A stretch of DNA of 64,000 nt, from the NCBI GenBank assembly GCA_032622095.1, contig CP136068.1, forward strand, positions 134,981,989 to 135,045,988. Reading direction: 5' to 3'. The position numbers were made by a program, and so were the translations under genes. The stretch comes from Siphonodentalium dalli. Taxonomy: Eukaryota; Mollusca; Scaphopoda; Gadilida; Siphonodentaliidae. Below are positions 22,741-33,429 of the stretch, piece after piece. The notes beneath the pieces are model-generated. The model worked only from the letters and a program-made list of their open reading frames with translations, was not told the DNA's origin and ran no database searches. The first letter of the stretch is position 1. Each line of letters opens with the position of its first letter.

Positions 22741-22925
22741 GTTCTCCTACTTTAACTGAGACTGCTAAGAGTGTCGACATAACGCAGTCTCCGTCAGTCA
22801 AAGTGATATTTAAGAGAAATTCCATCTATGCACAATATTTACCAAACTTCAAACCATCTCCGAGTCCAGTTCGTCAGAGCGACCAGGTCATTAGAAGACC
22901 CTCAACAGTTAATACCATTCATACA
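22741..22925 (+). CDS. Gene A exon B2
   Basis: The acceptor is gagcttatttttccag and the donor ACA|gtaagt. It is 185 nt long: two bases completing Gly, then 61 codons, ending in phase 0, the same phases as exon B1. The peptide includes VDITQSPSVKVIFKRNSIYA then QYLPNFKPSPSPVRQSDQ. It is Ser-Pro rich, and RNSIY recurs from exon A1. Pairing A1-B1 and A2-B2 suggests that a two-exon unit was duplicated and that B then changed length. Confidence 0.88.
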
Positions 22926-23029
22926 GTAAGTCTCATAACTCATCACATGTTATCTATTGGTTATTATATTTAAGATATATCATGTTTTGAGGAATTTATA
23001 GATATAATGTAGTGTTTAAATGGTCCAGG

Positions 23030-23170
23030 AGATGGTGGACCCTGAAGGTCGACAAATAAAAGAAGTCAGTCTTCAAAAGCTTTCAGCCATCGTGATTTAA
23101 TCTGAAATATATCAACTGAAGAAGACCGAAAGCCTTTGAAGAGCGACTTCTTTTATTTATAGCCATAAAG
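23030..23170. repeat. Imperfect inverted repeat
   Basis: The words acaaataaaagaagtc and gacttcttttatttat, with 'cttcaaaagctttcagcc' between, form an imperfect hairpin. Origin unclear. No ORF. Confidence 0.5.
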
Positions 23171-23690
23171 ATTTAAAATAATTTTTAAATTACTGAGATG
23201 ACTCGGACATTTCAAAACAGATATTTCCAAATGTTCTTATTCAAAGGATGTCCACTTAGAGCTTCTTGCATTCTGGTAATGATAACAATGGTTGCAACAA
23301 GAACATGTTATTTGCACCGAAATATAACATTGCATTATTCAGATATGAAGCATATACTGAAATTAATGAATTGGAAAGGATCTTGGTATTACAATTTTTT
23401 CCTGATGCCTTACTCTATTGCTTGAAGAGTCAACAGTCATTTGCAATATAGAAACTTGTCTACAGTAGCTACCACCACACAGAGTTAAGACATGTTGAGT
23501 GAGGCCTCAGCTATGGGGAATATATTACTTTAGGTAGAATTGGCTTCCCTTTACATGGAAGTTATCAGAATGTAACCAGTTATTAATGTCAGTATGAGGA
23601 ACAAACAACTGAGATAGGCTCCTGTGAACTTTAGAGATTTGATGTGATATGAAATCACCAACTTTCTCTAAAATATAAACGAAAATGTCC

Positions 23691-24870
23691 TTAACTCTTT
23701 CACTGCCATGCAGCACCACAGACATATCTGCTACTGCCAAGCATACTATACATGTACATGTATCATATTACTGCTAAATACATATGGATTGGGTATTTCT
23801 CAATAACTTTTGTATCTGCCGAGCTATTTTCATGAAACTTGGTATGCATGTAGGTATTGGTCTGGGGAATCGAAAACACGCCCAGTCCACCATTGTCACG
23901 TGACCACGACCACGTGACCACAAACAAGATGGCCACCACCCCAAAATATAAGAAAATTTCAGTATTTCTCAAAAAAATTTGTATTTGTAGAGATATTTTC
24001 ATGAAAGTTAACTTAAGTTGGTATGTAAGTATAGGTATCAGTATTGGGAATAGAAAATATGTTCTAGTCCGCCAGTGTCACATTTCAAGTGACCACGATC
24101 ATGTGACCACAGAACAAGATGGCCACCATCCCAAAATATGAGATAATGTAAGTATATTGCTGCTAAATACATATTGATTGGGTATTTCTCAATAACTTTT
24201 GTATCTGTAAAGGTCTGTTCGTGGAACTTGGTGCACAGTTAGATATTGGACTTGCGAATTGAAAACACTTCCCAGTCTGCCAGGGTTGCGAGACCGTGAC
24301 CAAATGAGGGTCACGAGACCGTGGCCACATGATCACAAAACAAGATGGCCACCACACTGAAATATAAGGAAAATGCATTATTTCTCAATAACTTTTGTAT
24401 CTGCAGAGATATTTTGACGAAATTTGGTACCCGTGTAAGTAAGTTGGTGTTAGTATTGAGAACCGAAAACAAGTTAGTATATTTCTGCTAAATACGTGTA
24501 TATATTATTGGGTATAAAACTATTTCGCTGTAACTTTTGTATATGCAGAGGTATATTCCTGAAACTTGGTATGCAGGTAGGTATTGGTCTCTATGGAATG
24601 AAAAACACTTCCCATACCAGGAGGCTCACGTGACCGCGATCACTTAATCACAAAACAAGATGGCTGACATCCCGAAATATAAAAAAAATTAACCGGGAGT
24701 TTCTCGTTACAAAATTGATTACATCATGTACAGTGTTTTCACAGAATAATATAAAGTTACTTCCCATGGATTGATGTTACCGGACGAAGGTGTGAGGATT
24801 CGACTCAAGTCGCGATCTGCAGCATATGGGTAATTCGACTCGAAGTCGCGATCGGCAGTAAAAGAGTTAA
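23691..24870. mobile_element. TTAA element of 1.18 kb with inner tandem repeats
   Basis: It lies between TTAA at 23691-23694 and 24867-24870, with ends TTAACTCTTTCACTGCC...GGCAGTAAAAGAGTTAA. Inside are four to five diverged tandem units of about 170-220 bp containing 'tttctcaataacttttgtat', 'tgaaacttggtatgcatgta' and 'acaagatggccaccaccc'. No ORF, so non-autonomous. The end sequence is related to the TTAACCCTTT group. Confidence 0.82.
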
Positions 24871-25595
24871 AACATCTTTTATCCCACCGGGTTGTTATTA
24901 ATAACAAGACAGGTTTGCCTTAATTACTACCTTTTATTAATCACTAAAGCAACCGGTAGTCGAAAACATGTTTACGGACCTTCAGCTTTCTTGTTATTGG
25001 TGAAGCCCCTTTTTTGGTTCCACCCAAGCGCCAACCATGGGATCCTGGTCTACGATCCCATATCTAGTCCTGAACACACTAAGCATAGCTGTTAGCACAA
25101 GGGGTACCTCCTCCCAAAACTGAAGCAGAAATATTGGATGGGAGAGTGGGTGCACAAAATAATTGTCGACCGACTCGGACGGAAGTTTTACCTGAAAGAG
25201 GCCATATGCTGTGATTACCCAGTGACCTGACACCAGACGAAATAGTTCCTCTCTTAATATCAACGTGCTTTGTTCAACGCTTTAGCATATACTCGTCGCT
25301 TTAGGACAAAAAAGGCATTATCTCAGTTAGTTGACAATTCGTGAAAGTGAGGAATAGAAGCTGGGAAATTGATTGACTGATTTCCATATCGCCCCGCATG
25401 TACTGAACTGATCAGATATATGGGCTGTTCTGCACTGTCAGATCTATTTATAGTTATCACGAGTTTACTGTTCCCACGGCGGGATAAATGATTTGCTACT
25501 AGCTATGCGATGGCATCTCTGTTCTGCGTAGGTATGTTAGAGATACCTCTTACCAAATTATGTATAGATAACTTTTAGGTTCGAACGAGCCATGT
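24871..25595. other. Intron, no recognised feature
   Basis: Mixed AT-rich sequence; the open frame 24994-25263 on the - strand has no splice borders. No element ends seen. Confidence 0.35.
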
Positions 25596-25598
25596 CAT

Positions 25599-26012
25599 TT
25601 AACCCTTTCAGTGCCAAGTCCCATTTTTGTATCAACCCATATTTCCTTGATCATTTTTCAAATTTATTGATTATAATAATGTGATACATTTTTCAAATTT
25701 ATTGATTATAATAATGTGATACATTGATGGAAAGAGCTCTTAGAGCTCTTTCCATCAATGTATCACATTATTATAATCAATAAATTTGAAAAATGATCAA
25801 GGAAATATGGGTTGATACAAAAATCGGACTTGGCACTGAAAGGGTTAAATCGTTTTTCAAATTTATTGATTATAATAATGTGATACATTGATGGAAAGAG
25901 CTCTAAGAGCTCTTTCCATCAATGTATCACATTATTATAATCAATAAATTTGAAAAATTATCAAGGAAATATGGGTTGATACAAAAATCGGTCTTGGCAC
26001 TGAAAGGGTTAA
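25599..26012. mobile_element. Two P2-type TTAA copies in tandem
   Basis: Copy 1 runs from TTAA 25599 to TTAA 25845-25848 with an intact hairpin (ggaaagagctcttagagctc centre) and a 33-bp internal duplication in its left arm. Copy 2 (to TTAA 26009-26012) lacks the left terminus and starts inside the left arm. This looks like a partial tandem duplication rather than a second insertion. Confidence 0.8.
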
Positions 26013-26063
26013 ATTGTATTTTGTAAGCTCACTCTTTTAAATCTTCAATACAATTCTTTCCAG

Positions 26064-26156
26064 GCTCAGAGGGTTCCAAATGCTCTGCATAAAGATTTCA
26101 AAACCCCAGATGGGCATGTTCTGAGAGTTACCAAACCGAAAGGTTCCACTACTCAG
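26064..26156 (+). CDS. Gene A exon C1
   Basis: The acceptor is acaattctttccag and the donor ACTCAG|gtaata. It is 93 nt, phase 0 to 0. The peptide AQRVPNALHKDFKTPDGHVL continues RVTKPKGSTTQ. It resembles the next exon at 30488 (AQR...K[DE]FKTP). The 3' part with its donor is duplicated downstream. FKTP gives a Thr-Pro site. Confidence 0.87.
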
Positions 26157-26232
26157 GTAATAATATAAACCCCAGATGGGCATGTTCTGAGAGTTACCAA
26201 ACCGAAAGGTTCCACTACTCAGGTAATAATAT
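26101..26232 (+). repeat. 66-bp tandem duplication including a splice donor
   Basis: Unit 1 (26101-26166) holds the last 56 coding bases of exon C1 and its donor; unit 2 (26167-26232) is an identical copy. A second donor thus sits at 26223. Reading through the first donor gives GTA ATA ATA TAA, a stop. The duplication is therefore harmless only while the first donor is used. Confidence 0.95.
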
Positions 26233-26289
26233 AAATGGCTGATGTATCCTGTATGCAAGGAAATTATTCAATGACCCTTTCTGTACTAA

Positions 26290-26740
26290 CAAGCCTGCAA
26301 ATAGCATGTCTGTCTTTTGCAGAATGAGGTCCCCAGAGGGTGAATTTAGTGATGCTATCCCGCACAATGGGCTAGCATCACCAAATTCACCCTCTGGGAA
26401 CCTCATTCTTCTTAGGCCCTCAACTGCTATGGTAGACCTAGGATCAGTTTGAAGTTCCCCAGTGGAAGTTGGTGATGTTCACCCATTGGGCACCTCGATC
26501 ATGAATTTTATCTTCTGCAAATTAGGGGGTATAGAAACTTCCCAGAAGGGAAAACGTAACTAAAACATTGTTAATTTGAGACTATAGATCTATACTTCCC
26601 AGAAGATGAGGCCTAAGCAGAATGAGGTCTCCAGATAGTGAATTTGGTGATACTAGCTCGCTGGGAGGGATAGCATCACTAAATTCATCCTCTGGCGACC
26701 TCATTCTGCAAATGACAGACACACTATTTGCAGGCTTGTA
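26290..26740. mobile_element. Family R double-hairpin copy
   Basis: Begins 'caagcctgcaaatagcatgt', ends 'cactatttgcaggcttg'. Two hairpins (26323-26408, 26617-26708) with the gaatgaggtccccagagggt arm. Confidence 0.8.
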
Positions 26741-27712
26741 TACTAAATACTTATTGATGAGTAGTAAGTACCCTTAGGAAATGTTCAGATAATAACTTCA
26801 ACAAACAACATATTTATAAAAGTATACATTGGAACAGTCTATTTGTGTACATGTTACATTTGGGTGATTCCTTTCATTACGCTCGCATACTACAAGTAAT
26901 GAAATTACAATGGGCAATGAATGGAATGATCGAGTGTAAATACAGCGTAAATACTCGGGAGTACCCTGGCTACACCTACGGCCGAGGAGGTGTAATTTCT
27001 TTCTAGAGTATTGTAATGTGACGTCACGTTCCGCGAAAACATTGGTTGTCAACTGAGAAAGCACATGGAAAATATTTATGTAATGGACTAAATGAATTAA
27101 ATTTTTAATAATTTGTCATAAATATGTAATATCATTCAGAAATATATAATTCAATTGAATGACAGTTGAAATTATATATCCAAAGTTTTAGATACTTAGT
27201 GTCAAGGTTGTTCTAAAATTAGGTATTTTGCTTGTTCCATAAAAGTCAAAATTCTCGTTAGTTTCTTAGTGAATATCAGATATTTTTGCTCATTTACTTA
27301 AGTCTTCGTCTGTTCGACATGCCCAATGTGAGTTTTGTCAAATTTCCTGAATAAAAAAATAAGTTTTGTTTGCAGTTATAACTATGCTATTTTTAGATTA
27401 CTCCAGTCTCTAAAAATCATTCCATTCACTTTTACCCAGGGTAATTTACTCGTAGTAGCGAGCATAATGAAAGGAATCAGCCCATTGTGTTACATTTCAT
27501 AAAGGTTAGTCAATGGCTTTTTATTATTTGTTGAACTTATTATCTGAACATTTCCCACCTATGAATGTGAATCGTTCTGCTCATGTATTATCTGTATTTC
27601 TGTCCATTGTCTGATTTTATAACCTGAACACCCCTCCAAATGAATAATAGACTATTCCAATGTATACTTTTATAACTATTGGGAGAATCCGTTTAGTAAA
27701 GGAAGGGTTAAC
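26740..27712. mobile_element. Family T copy split by another MITE
   Basis: Starts at 'tatactaaatacttattgat' and ends 'ggaagggttaac' near 27709. The middle is interrupted by the element at 26862-27483. Confidence 0.6.
26862..27483. mobile_element. MITE with GGGTGATTCCTTTCATTACG ends
   Basis: The imperfect terminal inverted repeat GGGTGATTCCTTTCATTACGCTCGC...GCGAGCATAATGAAAGGAATCAGCCC is about 30 bp. Both flanks contain TGTTACATTT, four bases offset on the right, suggesting a target duplication with edge decay. No transposase ORF. Confidence 0.72.
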
Positions 27713-28805
27713 AATAAATCAACATTTAACTATTGATACACACTGGCCGCGAGATGTACGGAGTGTGTATTATATACACAGGTGTATCCAGGGGACAAAA
27801 ACTCATTCGTTCTTTTGTAACAACATGGCATTACTTGTGTTTCCTCATGTCACGTATCTGGATGATCGGTCATCCATATCAGTTGATAACACAATCATCT
27901 GCACACCACGCCCCCCCCCCCCCCCCCCATTCTCCCAACCACACCCCCCCCTCAGGGCTCTGTGATCATGTGATTAAAATCAAGTGTGTTTTCATTGACT
28001 GTATATAATGTCTATGTAACTGTACCAGAAAGCGAAAAATAAAGGGTGCAGTGCATGTTAGCTGAGGTTAGGTCTGAGGTACTTGTCGTGCAAAATCCCA
28101 CTATGAACAGAGCGTCTGTTTTCGCCATTGACCAATCTGCATGAAATGTGACTCAACATCGACATTGACACAAACTATTAATGTTATTGCCAATCTAACA
28201 CCCGCAGTTACCAAATGATGATCCTATGAAACAATCATGCTATATAATAGCAGATAATGGCCAGCCATGGATACACGCACAATGGCACAACACAGTAGCA
28301 ATACTTGGCATGTGCATTGTTTTGAGTATATATGCCATGGATACACAGGTGTGTATAATACGCAAGGTTTGTACATCTGGCCGCAAATCTTCATAAGTGT
28401 ATGTTTAAATCCATCTAGACTTATTGACATTCATCTTACATGCTGACTGACAATATTTTTAGTTTGTCTTAAAGGTACTCAATCCGATCCGACGGTCCCC
28501 ATATCACCAAGTTACAACAACAACAACATTTCTTCAAAATACGCTTTTGTTATCAGAATCGATTAATTACAACAAAATAATGCTAACCACTGTCAACTAT
28601 GGTATAAAATTTCCCACAATGTGTTATTTATCAACATGTTGTTCAACGAAATATGGCCGTATTATCACATGCATATCAGGAAATTACCACTTGATTTTAC
28701 AGTTATCCATCTTCATCCACAATTTTATCCGACACGATCGGTTTGACTACTCTTATTACACTATTATCTTTTCGTATGTATGTTGTCTGCTTTTATTACC
28801 TGAAC
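27713..28805. other. Intron with poly-C tract
   Basis: No exon recognised. A C-rich run lies at 27909-27958. It explains the proline-rich open frames 27660-27965 and 27733-28008, which are not called as genes. Confidence 0.4.
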
Positions 28806-28892
28806 ACTCCTTAAAATGAATAATAGACTGTTCCAATGTATACTTTTATAACTGAATGGGAGAATCCATTCAGTATAGAAAGGGTTAATATT
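28806..28892. mobile_element. Family T right-end fragment
   Basis: 'aatgaataatagactgttcc' to 'cagtatagaaagggttaat', matching the right end of the 6517 copy. Confidence 0.6.
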
Positions 28893-29077
28893 ACCAAACA
28901 TTGTTGTTCAACTCACGCTCAGGTGTTAGAGCTGTTAATTGAATCAACGTGCATCAAAATCAACAACCTGGTATCCAATATCAGTTATAATTCACTTGTG
29001 AAATATATCCTGTCACTATTCTCAAGCTAGATTAAAGATTCTCAATTTATGTGCATGTTGCCATATGTCAATTGATA

Positions 29078-30470
29078 TATATAGAGGATCTCCAACGAGT
29101 TATGTTGGGATATAAGATTTTATGAAACAAGTTTGATAAATTTGATTCCCAACATAACGAGTTGAAGGTCTTGTATATCGCATGAACAAACTAGAGCTTT
29201 ATGCCTTTTTAACAAATTCAGATTTTTAAAAGATGCTGAAAAATGCATGTAAAATGCATACATGTATGAACGGCTTTGGCTGAGACGCTTCACAACCGTA
29301 TATGACAGTATTGCGCGCTCTTGGTCGCAACCAGAAATATATTTCCCCAATTTGCATCCGTTTTCGTGCCTATTTTCGTTAGTGCAACAAAGTTGGACAA
29401 TAATTGAACTTTAATGAACAAAGCAATCATTTTGCCATGTCTGGTATTGGTGTCAAGCGCAGCTTTTGGAAATAGTATTAATCTTCACACTAATGTTGTT
29501 GGCGCAATGCCAAATATCCCACGAAGCACATGGCTATTCGTCACTAGTGAGATAAAAGGAAATATGTTATGGCTTTTTATATGCCCTTTTTGAAAAAAAG
29601 TTGTATTATGTAATCAGTCTGTCCGTCCATCTGTCCGTCCATCCGTCTGTCTGTCTGTCGCACCGTCCGTACGTCCGTTAACATTTTTGGTATGTGTATT
29701 TCCCAGCTAAAGATACAGGCCAAGTTCGAACATGGGTTCCGTCCAATTATTTTTACATGAGTTACGGCCCTTTTTCGACTTAGAATTTGACTGTCTGTTA
29801 ATATTTTTGGTTTCCGACCGTTAACTCCAGTTTGGATTATTTGATCTGAACCAAAGTTGGTATGTGTATTTCCCAGCTAAAACTACAGGCCAAGTTCGAA
29901 TATGGATTCCGTCCAATTATTTTTACATGAGTTACGGCCCTTTTTCGACTTAGAATTTGACCATCTGTTAACATTTTTGGTTTCCGACCGATAACTCCAG
30001 TTTGGATTATTTGATCTGAACCAAAGTTGGTATGTGTATTTCCCAGCTAATGATACAGGCCAAGTACGAATATGGGTTCCGTCCAGTTATTTTAATGTGA
30101 GTTACAGCCCTTTTTCGATTTAGAATTTGACCAATTTCATAACATTTCGGTTTTCCGACCGATAACTCCAGTTTTGATTATTTGATCTGAACCAAAGCTG
30201 GTATGTGTATTTCCCGGCTAAAACTACAGGCCAAATTTGAATATAGGTTCTGTCTAATTATTTTCACATGAGTTACAGCCATTTTTCGACTTAGAATTTG
30301 ACCGCATTTTGGCATTGAAATTAGGGGTATATCAGATATTCTTCAAATGTAAGCCCACAGTATTATTTTATTTTGCGGTAGTACAATTCAAAATAGCTAA
30401 AGGGCGTATTTTGCCTCGCCCTTGCGATGCTCTTGTTAAATGATATAATAGGGGTTTCATGTGATATAAT
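29078..30470. repeat. Interspersed repeat W, copy 2 (reverse), with insertion
   Basis: Reverse-orientation copy of 18572-19725: starts 'atatagaggatctccaacga' and ends 'aggggtttcatgtgatataat'. It is interrupted at about 29575 by the tandem-unit repeat below; the two W halves flank it. Confidence 0.7.
29575..30440 (+). repeat. Tandem-unit repeat, mollusc-style
   Basis: A gtccgtccatccgtctgtctg start is followed by four units of about 155 bp ('tttccgaccgataactccag ... ggtatgtgtatttcccagct ... gagttacggccctttttcga'). It ends 'gcctcgcccttgcgatgctcttgtta'. The same ending occurs at 58.8 kb. The inserted position inside W shows it moves or is copied as a unit. Confidence 0.75.
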
Positions 30471-30487
30471 AAAGATTTCTTTTCCAG

Positions 30488-30577
30488 GCACAGCGTATTC
30501 AAAGCACGCAGAAAGAATTTAAGACTCCAGAGAATCCAGCGTCTGTGAAAACAGAGGAACCAACATCCTCACTAAAT
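30488..30577 (+). CDS. Gene A exon C2
   Basis: The acceptor is agatttcttttccag and the donor AAT|gtaagg. It is 90 nt, phase 0 to 0. The peptide AQRIQSTQKEFKTPENPASV continues KTEEPTSSLN. The shared AQR...FKTP and phases with exon C1 suggest exon duplication. Loss of this exon by skipping would keep the frame. Confidence 0.87.
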
Positions 30578-30635
30578 GTAAGGCGAATAATCAACAAATA
30601 ACAAAGATTCACAAGTTTCTCAGGCAAATTTTTAC

Positions 30636-30936
30636 CAAATTTATTAATGCTGCAGACCTGTTAACCTAAAAAAATAATTTCCTGGAGATTGGGGTTATTT
30701 GGTAGATTAAAAAAAATCAACTTATAAATAATCAACTAAATCAAAGTTTCCACAATCAATTATTATTATATAATAATAATATAACAAATTTATTAATGCT
30801 ACAGACCTGTTAACCTAAATAAATAATTTCCTGGAGATTGGGGATAATTGGAAGATTAAAAAAAAAATCAACTTAAAAAATAATCAACTAAATCAAAGTT
30901 TCCACAATAAGTTATTATTATATAATAATAATATAA
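30636..30936. repeat. 149-bp tandem duplication
   Basis: Two nearly identical copies (from 30636 and 30785), each running from 'caaatttattaatgct' to 'ttattattatataataataa'. The few differences suggest recent origin. Confidence 0.9.
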
Positions 30937-31172
30937 TATAGCTCAGAAATATCAGTCATAACAATTTGTCATAACCCTAAATATAAATAAGAACCTTTCC
31001 ATTTTAATTACTTAAAAAGAAATATTTTACAAGTAAATACACACCAATGCGCTATATATTTTTCTTGACCTAAACTAGATTATATTGTTCAAATTATATA
31101 AGTGAGATCACTGGGTCGCGGCCGTATTGGATTTATCCAGCTCCCTTCCGTGGTTTCAGAGATTCTTACAAC

Positions 31173-31313
31173 CCCGGTTCCGTGGTTTTAGTGCTACAGG
31201 TCAAAGATCTGGAGTAGCATTTCCATATATGGAGCTTTTGAATTATTCATGACTTCCATATATGGAATGCTACTTCAGAACTTTGACCTGTATCACTAAA
31301 ACCACGGAACCGG
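31173..31313. repeat. Foldback element
   Basis: The arms CCGGTTCCGTGGTTTTAGTG...CACTAAAACCACGGAACCGG continue through 'tacaggtcaaag' and 'tccatatatgga'. This is a small near-palindromic repeat. Confidence 0.8.
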
Positions 31314-31385
31314 ACCTGGTGGATCCAATATGGCCGCGAGTTACTGACGGGGCTTATTGAGCGATATTCAGAATTGTATACTGTA

Positions 31386-32009
31386 TACACCCATCAGTAA
31401 GCCCGGGGGGCTCGTGCACATTTTTGGTCAAAAAGTGGGTACTGGGCTTACTCACGAGGACCTCTCCATGCAAAAATTAAGTTAGCCTTCAGGTACTGAT
31501 CTACCATCATGTTTTTCTCTGATGCTTATTAATCAAGCTAATTCTTATAAAAACACAACAGTGAGAAGTGGTGACCACATATCACACTTCTGCATTATCA
31601 AAGGATCCTACAAAAACACCAAGTCATTACTCCACATCCCATTGGATTTAATCTGATAGAGGTGTGAACAATAACATTAAGTGACACATCCTTTGATTTT
31701 ATTGATTTGAAACCTCTTTGACTGATCCAACAACTAAGAATAGAAAAGAATAGGATGTCTATAATTCAGAATATTAACAAAGTGTATACTATTATACATC
31801 TTTATTATTTAAGAAACTGGTCAAATAATAAAAGCACAGATGTGCTTGAGTATCTTCTCCTATTCTACAGGATAGATACATGATTGTATTCACCTTCCAA
31901 ATGCTCAAAAATGGGGGTGGGCTTATCTACGAGGACCACCCCATGTTTTATTTAGGGTAAAAAACACAGACTGGGCTTATCTTCGAGGATGGGCTTACTG
32001 ACGGGTGTA
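31386..32009. mobile_element. MITE with TACACCCRTCAGTAAGCCC ends
   Basis: A terminal inverted repeat of about 19 bp and inner repeats 'gggcttactcacgaggacc' / 'gggcttatctacgaggacc' near both ends. Flanking TA. The architecture (short inner repeat of the end) resembles pogo-type elements, but no ORF is left. Confidence 0.75.
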
Positions 32010-32088
32010 TTCAGTAATTAAAAAAGTACATTTTCAGCAAGATATCATGTTTTCAACAAAGTTTGTTGAAATTTCACCCCTGTAGATA

Positions 32089-32221
32089 CAGTAATGCCCT
32101 AAATAATCGACTCAGTGAGAGCTTTCCGATGAATGGCAACAAGCCATATTTCGGACTAAATCCTGAAAAGTTACCCATATTTCTGCTGTGGTTAAGGAGT
32201 CAATTATTTAGGGCATTAATG
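32089..32221. mobile_element. Family S, copy 4 (left arm mostly deleted)
   Basis: CAGTAATGCCCTAAATAATC at the left, then directly the right arm. TA on both sides. Lies just before the last gene A exon. Confidence 0.8.
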
Positions 32222-32315
32222 TACATTTTGATATCCCTTCTTTCCAATATTAATTTGGTTATATTCTACAAACTTCTAACAAGCAATGTCCGTTTAAAAT
32301 CTATTTGAATTTCAG

Positions 32316-32420
32316 AAATGCAAGAAAAAACTGAAATGGGCTGACATCCTGGCCTCGCCACAATTAAACGAAAAAGAAAATCTGAGCAGTCCCCCAGCTG
32401 CTAATGGAGTGGTGAGCTAA
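32316..32420 (+). CDS. Gene A last recognised exon, likely terminal
   Basis: The acceptor is atctatttgaatttcag. The exon enters in phase 0: KCKKKLKWADILASPQLNEK continues ENLSSPPAANGV. KEN again resembles an APC/C degron. Two readings are possible. Read-through adds Val-Ser and a TAA stop at 32418-32420, followed by about 770 unique bases and AATAAA at 33188. Or GTG|gtgagc (32412) is used as a donor, for example to an acceptor at 32567 that opens 15 codons with AATAAA at 32621. NUSAP1 of vertebrates ends in a charged helical region that I did not find, which weakens either the family name or the claim that this is the end. Confidence 0.8.
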   Translation, partial: KCKKKLKWADILASPQLNEKENLSSPPAANGVVS

Positions 32421-33215
32421 TTAACTGATTTTAATAAGAGTACCCCTCTGGGATGACTGATTACTATTAATTATTCATCATCTAACCATTGTTAAACAGT
32501 TAACAATTAGAGTTTGTAAACTAATGATGTTGTGTTCGCTTCCAGCTGTGATGCCTATTTTTCAGAATTATTTTGGCGCATATCGACTGAACTCATTCCA
32601 CTCATTTCTTTAAAAAGTCGAATAAAATTTTACAATGTTTACGTCTCTGGAGATCTCATTCATAATCAGTTACCCCATTGATGGGATTGGAGAGTGGCGA
32701 GGCACACGCGTGATTTCATTGGTTTATGGCATAACAAATCACTTCACAGATCAGAAGTCAATGACTCATTGTCAAACTCAACTATTGTTGGAAAACTGAA
32801 TACAGGCGATATATCCATAATTCATTTTACTCATCGCAATATAGGAGACATCATCTTTGAGTTTTTATCAGTCAACGATATTCGTGACTGATTATTCTTT
32901 TGCATCTTATTGTATTTATAACTATTTATAAATACTACGATTCTAACAAACATTTACTACACCAAGAATGCACTCCATATTTAGAAATGGTTTATGATGG
33001 GAATACCGCATCATTGTAGAAATGAAATATAATGGACACTTCTGAAGACTTACATCCGTTAGGATTATTCTCGGCTTTTCAAAGAAACTCATCAGCCATG
33101 TCAATTTTGTTAATTTTTGGTTACAGTATTCTCATATAACAACAATACAGATTTTCCTGGGTTATATACATGTATACAAAATACGAAAATAAAGTTAATT
33201 TGGTTCATGTCTTTT
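32421..33215 (+). other. Probable 3' untranslated region of gene A
   Basis: Element-free, unique-looking sequence following the in-frame stop. It ends with a canonical poly(A) signal and a T-rich stretch. Open frame 32694-32891 has no start or splice context and is left out. Confidence 0.5.
33188..33193 (+). promoter_or_regulatory. Poly(A) signal AATAAA
   Basis: AATAAA followed after about 15 bases by a T/GT-rich stretch (tcatgtcttttattttatta). An alternative AATAAA lies at 32621-32626. Confidence 0.55.
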
Positions 33216-33429
33216 ATTTTATTATTGTACCCCTCTTTCATCTTACAATGTCAATTCAGACATAACATTTTTTGGTATTAATATTCAGTATGTCAATGGC
33301 CAGTTTTAGCATGCTTCAACATTCTGGTTTCAATTTTCTGAAAATTTGATATCAGATAGTGAGGTTGTCGTTGTGAGACGGTACATATGTATGTGTATTG
33401 GCTATATAGGATATACATACATATAGGAC

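Noticed and set aside
27660-28008. Proline-rich open frames
   Set aside because: Produced by a C-rich tract; no start, border or homology support.
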